Assembly: GCA_963740255.1 (NCBI GenBank)
Contig: CAVUDO010000001.1
Coordinates: forward strand, 1-46,091
Direction of reading: 5' to 3'
DNA length: 46,091 bases
Source: CAVUDO01 sp963740255
Lineage (GTDB): Bacteria; Actinomycetota; Actinomycetes; Mycobacteriales; Cryptosporangiaceae
Under the pieces are notes generated by a model. That model saw only the letters and a program-made list of their open reading frames with translations, had not been told where the DNA came from and did no database searches. The position numbers and the translations under genes were made by a program. Positions 8,824 through 15,922 of this stretch are shown here, piece after piece. How positions within the stretch are numbered: position 1 is the stretch's first letter; each line of letters starts with the position of its first letter.

Positions 8824-9030
8824 TCAGGCTGGGACGGCGTCGTAGCCCGCCTCGTCGACCGCGGCGACCACGGCCGCGTCGTCGATCTCGTCACCGGTGA
8901 CCACGACCTGCTTGCGCTCCAGGTCGATCTGGACGCTGGCCACGCCGGCGAGCTTGCCGACCTCGGCCTGCACGGCCTGGACGCAGTGCGCACAGGTCAT
9001 GCCGTTCACCAGCCAGGTGCTGCTCCGCAT
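8824..9030 (-). CDS. copZ: CopZ-like copper chaperone (HMA domain)
   Basis: A 68-residue single heavy-metal-associated domain. The metal site is GMTCAHC (Cys13 and Cys16), followed by AVQAEVGKLAGV, SVQIDLERKQV and the C-terminal AGYDAV loop typical of Atx1/CopZ proteins. These bind Cu(I) in the cytosol and hand it to P-type ATPases or to CsoR. ATG 9030 is preceded by GAGGAAG at a good distance; longer readings upstream look non-coding. No copA ATPase or csoR gene lies in the window, which is unusual because copZ normally neighbours one of them. A CsoR-type palindrome overlaps the proposed -35 region, with a 5' leader of about 114 nt. Confidence 0.92.
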   Translation of the reverse strand: MRSSTWLVNGMTCAHCVQAVQAEVGKLAGVASVQIDLERKQVVVTGDEIDDAAVVAAVDEAGYDAVPA

Positions 9031-9150
9031 GTCTTCCTCTCGTTCTCTGTGGGTGAGTTCGGGATCTCGACCAGGCGGTGCAGTCCCCGGATCTGGCGCC
9101 TCGATCCGGCGCAGCCTGGCCTGGACCGCACGCTTGTCCGCGAGTAGCCC

Positions 9151-9182
9151 ACCATAGGATTCACAATACCCCCTGTGGGTAT
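9151..9182 (-). promoter_or_regulatory. CsoR-type operator overlapping the copZ promoter
   Basis: ATACCCCCTGTGGGTAT (9166-9182) is an inverted repeat with arms ATACCC/GGGTAT and a 5-nt centre, the form known for CsoR copper-sensing repressor operators in actinobacteria. On the minus strand CCCACA (9174-9179) and TATGGT (9151-9156) are spaced by 17 and could be the -35 and -10 of copZ. The palindrome would therefore block the -35 element. The promoter assignment is inference. Confidence 0.65.
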
Positions 9183-9200
9183 GCTCTCGCGCCGCGTGCC

Positions 9201-9242
9201 ACCCCTGGGGGGTATTGCGCGGAGAGTGACAGCCGCCATACT
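9201..9242 (+). promoter_or_regulatory. Second CsoR-type operator beside the promoter of the Cys-rich small protein
   Basis: On the minus strand the site 9201-9215 reads ATACCCCCCAGGGGT, close to the classic CsoR box. It touches TTGCGC (9215-9220), which is spaced 16 bp from CATACT (9237-9242), a possible -35/-10 pair reading rightward toward the gene at 9342. The two boxes lie 34 bp apart, centre to centre, so one repressor could switch both divergent genes. Confidence 0.6.
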
Positions 9243-9341
9243 CAGGGTGAACACTGTTTCTCCCACTCGGCTGCGGTCCGTGCCGGCACCACCTGGTCCG
9301 GCCGACCACCCGCGGCACCCCTTTCGAGGAGGCGGTTGTCG

Positions 9342-9560
9342 GTGTCCAAGGTTCACCTCGTCACGTTCTGCGGGAGCTGCGGTTGCGGCTGCCCCGAGCT
9401 CTACGTCGACCACGACGCCCCGGCGTCCCAGCGGATCGTGCTCACCGACGACTTCGGCCAGCGCGTCCAGATGAGCGTCGACCAGTTCGGTGACCTGCTC
9501 GCCCGGGCCACCAGCGGCGAGCTCACCGCGCTGATGGAGTCCGAGCTCGCCAGGGCCTGA
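9342..9560 (+). CDS. Small CGSCGCGC Cys-motif protein, probably copper-responsive
   Basis: A 72-residue protein starting at GTG 9342, with GAGGAGG (9326-9332) upstream. Near its N-terminus it carries TFCGSCGCGCPELYVD, four cysteines spaced C-x2-C-x-C-x-C, a plausible site for Cu(I) or another soft metal. RIVLTDDFGQRVQMSVDQF follows, and then a helical tail. I recall similar short proteins in actinobacteria but no established function. Its promoter region carries a CsoR-type palindrome and it diverges from copZ, so a role in copper binding, buffering or sensing is inferred. It ends 15 bp from the convergent ycnI-like gene. Confidence 0.75.
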   Translation: MSKVHLVTFCGSCGCGCPELYVDHDAPASQRIVLTDDFGQRVQMSVDQFGDLLARATSGELTALMESELARA

Positions 9561-9575
9561 GAAACGCCACACGCG

Positions 9576-10358
9576 CTACGCGCCGCTCGGCGGCGTGCTG
9601 TCGGCTTCCGGGTTGGCGGTCGCCGCCGAACCGGCCGATGGCTCGCGCCGGCCCCTGGTGCGGCGCAGGGCCCAGCCGCCGACCACCAGGCCGGCCAGTC
9701 CTGCGACCAGCCCGCCCACGGTCAGCGCCGTCGTTCCGGAGGACCCGTGGTGGTCGGTGGCCTTCGCCGGGTCCTTCGTTCCGGCGGTGTCGCCGCCGTG
9801 GTGGTCACCGTCGGTCTTGCCGGCGACCAGCGTGACGACCGGGGCCGGGTACTCCGGCTCCCCCGCGCCCGTCGGCTCCTCGATCCACCGTGCCACCGTG
9901 CCGTCGCTGTAGGTCTGCAGCACCTTGAAGACGAGCGTGTCGGCCTTGGGCAGCGGCCCACCCGAGATCGCGAACTCCTGGAACTGTCCGGGTCGCACGC
10001 CGGCCGCCGGCGAGCTGGCCGTGAAGACGATCCGCCCGACGGCCTGGTCGATCTTCCGGCCGTCGTTGTCGACCGGTGTCGCCAGCGCGACCTTCTGGAC
10101 CGCCGCCTGCCAGCCCGGCACCGGCCGGACCCGCATCGACGCGACAGGCTTGTCGGCCGGGAACACGATCTCGAGCTTCACCGTGCTCGCGGTGTCGCTC
10201 TCGTTCGGCACCCGGAAGGTGAGGGTGGCGTAGCCGCCCCGGCTGGCTTCGGACGGGTCGACGGTCACGTGGGCGAGAGCGGGCGCGGCGAGGAGCATCC
10301 CGGCGAGAGCGCTGGTGCCGACGACCGCCGCGAGGCGGCGAAGCGAGGTGCGGAGCAT
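9576..10358 (-). CDS. YcnI-family (DUF1775) copper-binding cell-surface protein
   Basis: A 260-residue exported protein. A signal peptide (LAGMLLAAPALA) is followed at once by HVTVDPSEA, so the mature protein would begin with His. YcnI proteins use this N-terminal His with a Glu and a Trp to bind Cu(II); FRVPNES and VPGWQ fit the domain. After the DUF1775 domain come a His-rich linker (DGDHHGGD, DHHGSSG), a C-terminal transmembrane helix (LTVGGLVAGLAGLVVGGWAL) and a basic tail, so it is anchored outside the membrane. ATG 10358 has GGAAGG upstream. It lies 23 bp after the CopC-CopD gene and is the last gene of the anti-sigma operon. Confidence 0.9.
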   Translation of the reverse strand: MLRTSLRRLAAVVGTSALAGMLLAAPALAHVTVDPSEASRGGYATLTFRVPNESDTASTVKLEIVFPADKPVASMRVRPVPGWQAAVQKVALATPVDNDGRKIDQAVGRIVFTASSPAAGVRPGQFQEFAISGGPLPKADTLVFKVLQTYSDGTVARWIEEPTGAGEPEYPAPVVTLVAGKTDGDHHGGDTAGTKDPAKATDHHGSSGTTALTVGGLVAGLAGLVVGGWALRRTRGRREPSAGSAATANPEADSTPPSGA

Positions 10359-10381
10359 GGGTTCCTTCCGTCCAGGCCGGA

Positions 10382-12235
10382 TCAGGTGATCCGGACCGTG
10401 TGGGTCACCGTCGCCTGGTCCACGTCGGACGTGCGGACGGTGAAGGTGAACGTCCAGGTGCCGGCGGCAGGGATCTGGACCTGGCCGACGGCATGGTTGT
10501 TGGTGATGGGCAGCAGCGGGATGGCGAGAGCGTCCACCCCCGCGGCCGGGTTGGCGACCCTGGCCTTCCACTCGACCACGCCCAACGGGCGGTCGTTGCG
10601 GTCCAGCACGGTCAGGTGCAGGGAGTTGTTCCCCACCCGGCTCGGGTCGAGGCTCAGCTGGAGGGCGAACGCCTTGCTGTTCAGCGTCGCCGCATAAGGC
10701 AGGTCTTGCGAGGTGGCGGCCTCGGCGGCGTTGCGTGCGGGGGTGGCCTGGACCAGGGCGGTGGCCAGGCCGAGCACCACCGCAGCGATCCCGACCTCCA
10801 CCAGCACCCGGCGACGCAGGCCGCGGATCTCCCCCGCGGACGGCGGATCGTCGACCTCGCCGGCGTCGCCCTGGTCGTCGGCGGCCGGGCCGTCGCGCGG
10901 GTCGTCGGACGGGGGGCCAGGCGAGTCGCCGTCGACCGCGTCGTCCGTCCACGGCCCGTCGCGGTCGGCGGCGTAGGCGTACGCGGGCAGCGGAAGGCGC
11001 CGTCGGACCCAGCCGCGGGCACCGGCGGCCGCGACCAGGATCGCGCCGAGCCCGGCCACCTTGGCCAGTACGAGCTGCCCGTACGCCGTCGACACCAGCG
11101 CACCGGGCGAACCCACCTCGACGAGGGCCTGGACGGTGCCGCTGAGCGCCAGTGCCACCACCGCGTAGGTGGCCCAACGCGACCAGGCCGGCAGGATCGC
11201 GCCCAGCTCGCCGGCGTCCGCCCGGGGCAGCAGCGCGAACGCCAGCACGACCAGGCCACCCAGCCATACCGCCATCGCCGCGACGTGCACGGCATCGGCC
11301 GGGATCGACAGCAGCCGGGCCGGCGAACCGGCCGCATGACCCGACAGTGGCCAGGTGAGCAGCAAGGCGGCCCCCAGCACCGCCGCGAACACGCGGTCGA
11401 CCGTGACCAGCTCCGCACCCCGGGTGATACGCCGGACCAGCGCCACTCCGGCCAGCAGCAGTGCGACCCGGACCGCGAGCGCCTGCCCCACTCCGGTGTC
11501 CAGCACGGAGACCGTGTCGCCGGCGGAGAGGTCGGCCACGGTGCCGCCGGTGGCGTAGGGGGCCTGCAGCGCGAACGTCAGCGCGGTCCCGCCGAGCAGC
11601 AGGCCCCAGCCGAGCCAGGCGAGGCGGCGGGGTGCCGAGGACGCGAGCCGGCGTGGCCAGAACGCGAGCAGGAACAGCAGCGGTCCGACCAGCAGCGCGA
11701 TCCCCGCGTAGCCCGCATAGCGTCCGGCCGACTGCAGACCGCGCACCCACGGGTCGACGGCCGCGGCGCCGCTGCCGAGGTCGGGCGGACGAGCCTGCGC
11801 GGACGGGGCCTGGATGCTGAACGTGTAGCCGCCGGCGATCGGATGGCCGTCGGCCGACACGACCCGGTAGCTGACCAGATAGGTCCCCCGACCGAGGCCC
11901 GGCCGCAACGGGGCGACGACCTGGGCTCCGCGTACGGTCGGCCTTCCCTCGACGACGTTCGTCCCGTCGGGAGCGAGCATGCTGACCCGGCCGAGGCCGA
12001 TGTCCACCGGCTCGCTGAAGGTCAGGGTCACCTGCCGCGGGGGCTGGTCCACGATCGTCCCGGCGACCGGATCGGTGCGTACGAGGACGGCGTGCGCCGA
12101 GGCCGGCATCGCCGGCAGCAGGACGCCGAGCGCCGTGACGACCGCCGCGACCGCCAGGCCGCACCGCCTCACGCGCCCGCCTCGACTCTCGGCACCGCGC
12201 ACGGCCGCGTGAGCCGCTCCCCTGCGCACGCTCAT
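10382..12235 (-). CDS. CopC-CopD fusion copper protein with C-terminal YtkA-like domain
   Basis: A 617-residue protein. After a signal segment (VVTALGVLLPAMPASA) the CopC domain begins with HAVLVRTDPVAG and continues with LTFSEPVD and VSADGHPIAGGY; the mature N-terminal His is the usual Cu(II) ligand. The CopD part (about residues 180-460) has about eight membrane helices, including HVAAMAVWLGGLVVL. A charged cytoplasmic loop follows (Asp/Pro-rich, about 440-490), one more helix, and an extracytoplasmic domain ending in GTWTFTFTVRTSDVDQA, which resembles YtkA/FixH-type domains. CopC/CopD pairs take part in copper uptake or resistance at the membrane. ATG 12235 overlaps the anti-sigma stop (ATGA), giving translational coupling. 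Confidence 0.9.
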   Translation of the reverse strand: MSVRRGAAHAAVRGAESRGGRVRRCGLAVAAVVTALGVLLPAMPASAHAVLVRTDPVAGTIVDQPPRQVTLTFSEPVDIGLGRVSMLAPDGTNVVEGRPTVRGAQVVAPLRPGLGRGTYLVSYRVVSADGHPIAGGYTFSIQAPSAQARPPDLGSGAAAVDPWVRGLQSAGRYAGYAGIALLVGPLLFLLAFWPRRLASSAPRRLAWLGWGLLLGGTALTFALQAPYATGGTVADLSAGDTVSVLDTGVGQALAVRVALLLAGVALVRRITRGAELVTVDRVFAAVLGAALLLTWPLSGHAAGSPARLLSIPADAVHVAAMAVWLGGLVVLAFALLPRADAGELGAILPAWSRWATYAVVALALSGTVQALVEVGSPGALVSTAYGQLVLAKVAGLGAILVAAAGARGWVRRRLPLPAYAYAADRDGPWTDDAVDGDSPGPPSDDPRDGPAADDQGDAGEVDDPPSAGEIRGLRRRVLVEVGIAAVVLGLATALVQATPARNAAEAATSQDLPYAATLNSKAFALQLSLDPSRVGNNSLHLTVLDRNDRPLGVVEWKARVANPAAGVDALAIPLLPITNNHAVGQVQIPAAGTWTFTFTVRTSDVDQATVTHTVRIT

Positions 12236-12909
12236 GCACTCACCCGCGCCGCGCCGACCTGAGCCGGCGGCCGGCCGCGGGACACCAGCCAGAGCAGCCC
12301 GGCCTGGACGGCCGCCAGCAGGTGCGCGAGCTCGTGGGTCCACGCGGCCCTGCCGCCCGCGATGTCGACCACGCTGGTGAGCAGCAGGCAGGCTGTGAGC
12401 GCCGCGGCGACCGGCAGCAGCGCCCGGGCATACGCGGGCCGGGCCGCGGCCAGCAGGAACCCGACGGCGATCGCCACGTCGAAGGACGCCATCTCCCGGC
12501 CGACGTGCGCGTCCAGCCCGGCCGGTTCGGTGAACAGCGCGGGCGCGGCGAGCACCAACTGGACGCCGGCCGAGATCGCCAACGCCCAGCGCGGCGCCTC
12601 CCGCGCGGCCCCACCCGTACGCCGGCTCCGCGCCTGCCGGCGCGCCCTCGCGACCTGGACCCGGCGGTCTGCCCCCACCGCGGCGAGCACCCGTTCGGCC
12701 AGGTCAGGCGGCTCGGCGGCGGAAAGGCGAACCGCCCGGGTGACGGCGTCCGCCTCCGCCTGCCAGGCCCGGCAGTCCGCGCAGGCCGCGAGGTGCCCGT
12801 CGACCGCGCCGGGATCGGGGCCCACCCGGCCGGGGGCGTGGTCGGGAGGCGACGGGTCCTCGCCGTCGAGCCGGGCCGAGATCGCCAGTCGAGCCTGTGC
12901 GCACTGCAT
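12232..12909 (-). CDS. Membrane anti-sigma factor with zinc-finger (zf-HC2) domain
   Basis: A 225-residue protein. The N-terminal zf-HC2 motif is MQCAQARLAISARLDGEDP...VDGHLAACADCRAW, that is H-x3-C-x2-C with an upstream Cys, the hallmark of ZAS anti-sigma factors that hold ECF sigma factors. The C-terminal half (about 110-215) has four or five hydrophobic helices of the DoxX-like type, so it sits in the membrane. It diverges from the sigma gene at 13050 and begins the operon anti-sigma, CopC-CopD, YcnI. No Shine-Dalgarno precedes ATG 12909. Instead a candidate ECF promoter ends 7 bp upstream, implying a leaderless transcript made by its own sigma factor. Confidence 0.88.
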   Translation of the reverse strand: MQCAQARLAISARLDGEDPSPPDHAPGRVGPDPGAVDGHLAACADCRAWQAEADAVTRAVRLSAAEPPDLAERVLAAVGADRRVQVARARRQARSRRTGGAAREAPRWALAISAGVQLVLAAPALFTEPAGLDAHVGREMASFDVAIAVGFLLAAARPAYARALLPVAAALTACLLLTSVVDIAGGRAAWTHELAHLLAAVQAGLLWLVSRGRPPAQVGAARVSA

Positions 12910-12916
12910 GGAGGTA

Positions 12917-12944
12917 GGTCGCTCGGGGACCCCTGAGAGTTCCC
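12917..12944 (-). promoter_or_regulatory. Candidate ECF-sigma promoter of the anti-sigma/copper operon
   Basis: On the minus strand GGGAACT (12938-12944), a 16-bp spacer and CGACC (12917-12921) match the general ECF pattern of a GGAAC -35 box and a CG-rich -10 box. The -10 ends 7 bp before ATG 12909, the spacing expected for leaderless initiation. It would let the divergent sigma factor drive its own anti-sigma gene and the copper genes. Confidence 0.55.
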
Positions 12945-13037
12945 ACGACTTCCCGAGCCGCGACGCCCGGGGGTAAGGCTCCAGCCTGAACGTTCGCGCC
13001 GGAGCGTTCGGGCGCGCCGGGCCCGGCCCCACCGCCG

Positions 13038-13043
13038 TAGGCT
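13038..13043 (+). promoter_or_regulatory. TAGGCT -10 box of the sigma factor gene (leaderless)
   Basis: TAGGCT lies 6 bp before GTG 13050 with no ribosome site, which favours GTG 13050 over GTG 13044 as the start. The same box stands before rph, mec and pncB in this window. Confidence 0.55.
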
Positions 13044-13049
13044 GTGCCC

Positions 13050-13574
13050 GTGGACGAGGTCACCCGATGGGCGCTCGGCGCCCAGGCCGGCAACCCGCTC
13101 GCCGAGGCGGCGTTCGTCCGCGGCACCCAGGCCGAGGTCTGGCGATACTGCGCCTCGCTGGTCGACCACGCGTCCGCGGACGACCTGGCCCAGGAGACCT
13201 ACCTGCGGGCGTTCCGGGCACTGCCGGGCTTCCAGGTCCGGGCCAGCGCCCGCACCTGGCTGCTCGGCATCGCCCGCCGCACCTGCGCCGACCACCTCCG
13301 CGGGGTCGTCCGGCGACGCCGGCTTGCGGAGACGCTCCGGCGGCGGGCTGCCGAGGGTGTCGGCACCGATCCGGCCAGCACGGTCAGCGCCGGCGACCTG
13401 CTCGCCCGGCTGTCCGATGGCCGCCGTACCGCGTTCACGCTCACCCAGCTCGTCGGGCTCTCCTACGAGGAGGCCGCCGCCGTGGAGGGTGTGCCGATCG
13501 GCACCGTCCGCTCCCGGGTCGCCCGCGCCCGCGAACAGCTGGTGGCGCAACTCGCCCACGCCGACGTGGGCTGA
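13050..13574 (+). CDS. ECF-family RNA polymerase sigma factor
   Basis: A 174-residue sigma-70 family protein. Region 2 reads ADDLAQETYLRAFRALPGF and ARTWLLGIARRTCADHLR (-10 recognition and core binding). Region 4 reads FTLTQLVGLSYEEAAAVEGVPIGTVRSRVARAREQL, a helix-turn-helix for the -35 box. It is short, with no extra C-terminal domain. It diverges from the zf-HC2 anti-sigma gene, and the linked targets are copper proteins. In mycobacteria SigC has been tied to copper acquisition, so a similar role is plausible but not shown. Start GTG 13050 is taken from the leaderless spacing; GTG 13044 adds two residues. Confidence 0.9.
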   Translation: MDEVTRWALGAQAGNPLAEAAFVRGTQAEVWRYCASLVDHASADDLAQETYLRAFRALPGFQVRASARTWLLGIARRTCADHLRGVVRRRRLAETLRRRAAEGVGTDPASTVSAGDLLARLSDGRRTAFTLTQLVGLSYEEAAAVEGVPIGTVRSRVARAREQLVAQLAHADVG

Positions 13575-13603
13575 GGCGGCCCCTCCGGCCGGCGGCCCTC
13601 GGC

Positions 13604-13990
13604 TCAACTCCGCGCGGACGCCCGCATCACCGCACCGTCCGGGTGCCGCAGCAGCCACACCGCGGCCAGCGCGGAGAACAGCGCCGTGCCGAAGCTCGGA
13701 TACGACGCCGGCGGGTAGCCGACGACCAGGAACGCGACGCCGTGCGCCGCGCTGGTGACCGCGAACGCCACCAGGAGCCACCCGAGCACCCGGTTGTCGG
13801 CGAGATAGGCGGCCACCATCAGCACCAGGCCGGAGGCGACCCAGGTCGATCCGGTCAGCGCCAGCTCGTCGGCGAGCGTCCAGCCGGCGGGTGCGGCCAC
13901 GTCGGGGCCTCCGAACGACGTGCCCGCCAGGCCGAACGCGATGACCACCGCGACGATCAACCAGATTCGAACCAGAACGCGTGCGATCAC
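13604..13990 (-). CDS. Small four-helix membrane protein, unknown function
   Basis: A 128-residue hydrophobic protein with four predicted membrane helices: VRIWLIVAVVIAFGLAG, WVASGLVLMVAAYLA, LGWLLVAFAVTSAAHGVAFL and FGTALFSALAAVWLL. It starts at GTG 13990 with CAGGAG upstream. No catalytic motif is visible. It lies 30 bp downstream of the VOC gene on the same strand, so the two may be co-transcribed under the HxlR regulator. I do not recognise a named family. Confidence 0.75.
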   Translation of the reverse strand: MIARVLVRIWLIVAVVIAFGLAGTSFGGPDVAAPAGWTLADELALTGSTWVASGLVLMVAAYLADNRVLGWLLVAFAVTSAAHGVAFLVVGYPPASYPSFGTALFSALAAVWLLRHPDGAVMRASARS

Positions 13991-14020
13991 TGCGAACTCC
14001 TGTCAGGTAGACGGGGAAGG

Positions 14021-14392
14021 TCAGCTGCCGACCGCGACGAGGACGTTGCCGTCGGGGTCGGTGAACACCACCTGCAGGCCCCACGGCGCTACCTCCGGGG
14101 GGCTGGTGAACGTCACGCCTCTGGCCTGCAGGTTCTCGAACGTCCGCGCGCCGTCGGTGAGCCGGAAGATGAGGCCGGTGAAGACGCCCACCTTCTCCGG
14201 CGCCCAGGTCTCGAAGCCCGGACCGGTCAGCACGACGACCGTCTCGGCCCCCCGCGGGGCGACCTCGACCCAGCGCATCGGGCCCATCTTGGCGTCGGTG
14301 CCCTTCTCCATGCCGAGCACGTCGACGTAGAAGGCGAGCGCGCGGTCCACGTCGGAGACGTAGACGGTGACACTGCTCAGCGGTCCCAACAT
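14021..14392 (-). CDS. VOC-family (glyoxalase/bleomycin-resistance fold) protein
   Basis: A 123-residue single-domain protein with the paired beta-alpha-beta-beta-beta modules of the vicinal oxygen chelate superfamily: VTVYVSDVDRALAFYVDVLGM, then RWVEVAPRG, TGLIFRLTDGARTFENL, and WGLQVVFTDPDGNVLVAV with the metal-ligand region near the end. Substrate cannot be told from sequence; relatives include lyases, dioxygenases and drug-binding proteins. ATG 14392 has the strong site AAGGAGATCG. It diverges from an HxlR regulator across 58 bp containing a palindrome, so it is probably regulated by that protein. Confidence 0.88.
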   Translation of the reverse strand: MLGPLSSVTVYVSDVDRALAFYVDVLGMEKGTDAKMGPMRWVEVAPRGAETVVVLTGPGFETWAPEKVGVFTGLIFRLTDGARTFENLQARGVTFTSPPEVAPWGLQVVFTDPDGNVLVAVGS

Positions 14393-14414
14393 GGGCTTTC
14401 GATCTCCTTCTTTA

Positions 14415-14433
14415 TACTTTCGATGAAAAAGTA
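14415..14433. promoter_or_regulatory. Candidate HxlR operator palindrome
   Basis: TACTTT (14415-14420) and AAAGTA (14428-14433) form a perfect 6-bp inverted repeat with a 7-bp centre, within the only AT-rich stretch between the divergent VOC and HxlR genes. HxlR-type regulators commonly bind such repeats between divergent genes and control both. Confidence 0.6.
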
Positions 14434-14450
14434 GCGGGTATCATCGGGAG

Positions 14451-15107
14451 ATGTCAACGCGCCGGTACCGCCATCACTGCGGCCTGGCGCACAGCCTGAA
14501 CCTGGTCGGCGAACGCTGGGCGCTGCTGGTCGTCCGGGAGCTGCTGTCCGGCCCGGCGCGCTACACCGACCTGCTCGACGGGCTGCCCGGCGTGGGCACC
14601 AACCAGCTGGCCAACCGCCTGAAGGAACTCGAGGAGGCCGGGCTCGTCCAGCGCCGCGCACTTCCCCCGCCGGCGGCGTCCACCGTCTACGAGCTCACCG
14701 AGGACGGGCGCGACCTGGAGGTCGCGGTGCTGGCCCTGACCCGGTTCGGCACCCGGCGGCTGACCCCCGGCGTGCAACCCGACCAGGTGTTCCGACCGCG
14801 GTGGGCGGCGCTGGCGCTGCGGGCTCGCGGCGCCGGCGAGGTCTGTCCGGGCACCCACGAGGCCCGCTACGAGGTGCGCGTCGAGGACGAGGTGTGGCAC
14901 GAGGTCGTCGGCGACGGCCAGGTCCACACCGGAGCGGGGCCGCTGGCCGGGGCCGACCTGACCGTTGTCACCGACGGCATGACCGCCTACGAACTCGCCA
15001 CCGGACGCCTCACGCTGGGCGCCGCACTGGAGTCCGGCGCGGTGCGCACGACCGGTCCGTCCGAGGCGGTGCGCCAGTGGGCCGCCCTGCACGCGCTCTC
15101 CGTCTGA
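14451..15107 (+). CDS. HxlR-family transcriptional regulator with SCP2-like C-terminal domain
   Basis: A 218-residue protein. Residues about 9-95 form the HxlR winged helix: CGLAHSLNLVGERWALLVVRELL, YTDLLDGLPGVGTNQLANRLKELEEAGLV and YELTEDGRDLE. The C-terminal half (about 125-215) ends in ADLTVVTDGMTAYELATGRLTLGAAL, which resembles the SCP2-type domain found on many actinobacterial HxlR proteins and may bind a hydrophobic ligand. The first Cys (CGLAH) is at the position used for redox sensing in some relatives. ATG 14451 follows ATCGGGAG. It probably represses itself and the VOC gene through the palindrome at 14415-14433. Confidence 0.9.
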   Translation: MSTRRYRHHCGLAHSLNLVGERWALLVVRELLSGPARYTDLLDGLPGVGTNQLANRLKELEEAGLVQRRALPPPAASTVYELTEDGRDLEVAVLALTRFGTRRLTPGVQPDQVFRPRWAALALRARGAGEVCPGTHEARYEVRVEDEVWHEVVGDGQVHTGAGPLAGADLTVVTDGMTAYELATGRLTLGAALESGAVRTTGPSEAVRQWAALHALSV

Positions 15108-15145
15108 CCGGCGCCGTGGTCAACAGCGCAGCCGCGTCCGCGTGG

Positions 15146-15922
15146 TCAGCGGGTGGAGCGGCGGAGCGCGAAGGACGGGTCGAACCCGTACGGCAGCTCC
15201 AGCCGGTGCGCGGTCATCATCTCCTCGTCGCCGAGGATCTGCGGTGTCGACCCGTCGGCCACCACCGCTCCCCCGTCCAGCACCACCGCCCGCGGGCACA
15301 GCTCCAGGGCGTAGGGCAGATCGTGGGTGACCATCAGCAGTGTCACGTCCAGGCCGAGCAGGATGTCGGCCAGCTCCCGACGCCCGGCCGGGTCGAGATT
15401 GGACGACGGCTCGTCGAGCACCAGGATCTCCGGCCGCATCGCCAGCACGGTGGCCACCGCGACCCGGCGGCGCTGGCCGAACGAGAGGTGGTGCGGTGCC
15501 CGGTCGCCGAACCCGGCCATTCCCACCGCGGCCAGCGCCTCGTCCACCCGGGCCGCCAGCTCGGCGCCGCGCAGGCCCAGGTTGGCGGGGCCGAACGCCA
15601 CGTCCTCAGCCACCGTCGGCATGAAGAGCTGGTCGTCGGGGTCCTGGAAGACGATGCCCACCCGGCGACGGATCTCGGCCAGGTGGTCCTTGCGCACCGG
15701 CAGGCCCGCCACGGCGACACTGCCCGCGCCAGCCGTGAGGATGCCGTTCAGGTGCAGCACGAGCGTGGTCTTGCCGGCACCGTTCGGGCCGAGCAGCGCG
15801 ACCCGCTCCCCGCACCGGATCCTCAGGTCGACGCCGAACAGCGCCTGGTGGCCGTCCGGGTAGGCGAAGGCGAGGCCGCGGACGTCCAGCGAGGGCGCCG
15901 GGACGTTCAGGTCAGCAGCCAC
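15146..15922 (-). CDS. cbiO: Cobalt/nickel energy-coupling factor ATPase CbiO
   Basis: A 258-residue ABC ATPase. It shows Walker A GPNGAGKTTL, the Q loop VFQDPDDQLFMPTV typical of ECF ATPases, signature LSFGQRRRVAVA, Walker B ILVLDEPSSNLDP and the switch His in MVTHD. It powers metal uptake with CbiQ and CbiM. GTG 15922 lies inside the end of cbiQ (16-bp overlap), so translation is coupled; no strong ribosome site is visible. It is the last gene of the cbiM-PDGLE-cbiQ-cbiO operon and converges on the HxlR gene with a 38-bp gap. Confidence 0.92.
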   Translation of the reverse strand: MAADLNVPAPSLDVRGLAFAYPDGHQALFGVDLRIRCGERVALLGPNGAGKTTLVLHLNGILTAGAGSVAVAGLPVRKDHLAEIRRRVGIVFQDPDDQLFMPTVAEDVAFGPANLGLRGAELAARVDEALAAVGMAGFGDRAPHHLSFGQRRRVAVATVLAMRPEILVLDEPSSNLDPAGRRELADILLGLDVTLLMVTHDLPYALELCPRAVVLDGGAVVADGSTPQILGDEEMMTAHRLELPYGFDPSFALRRSTR

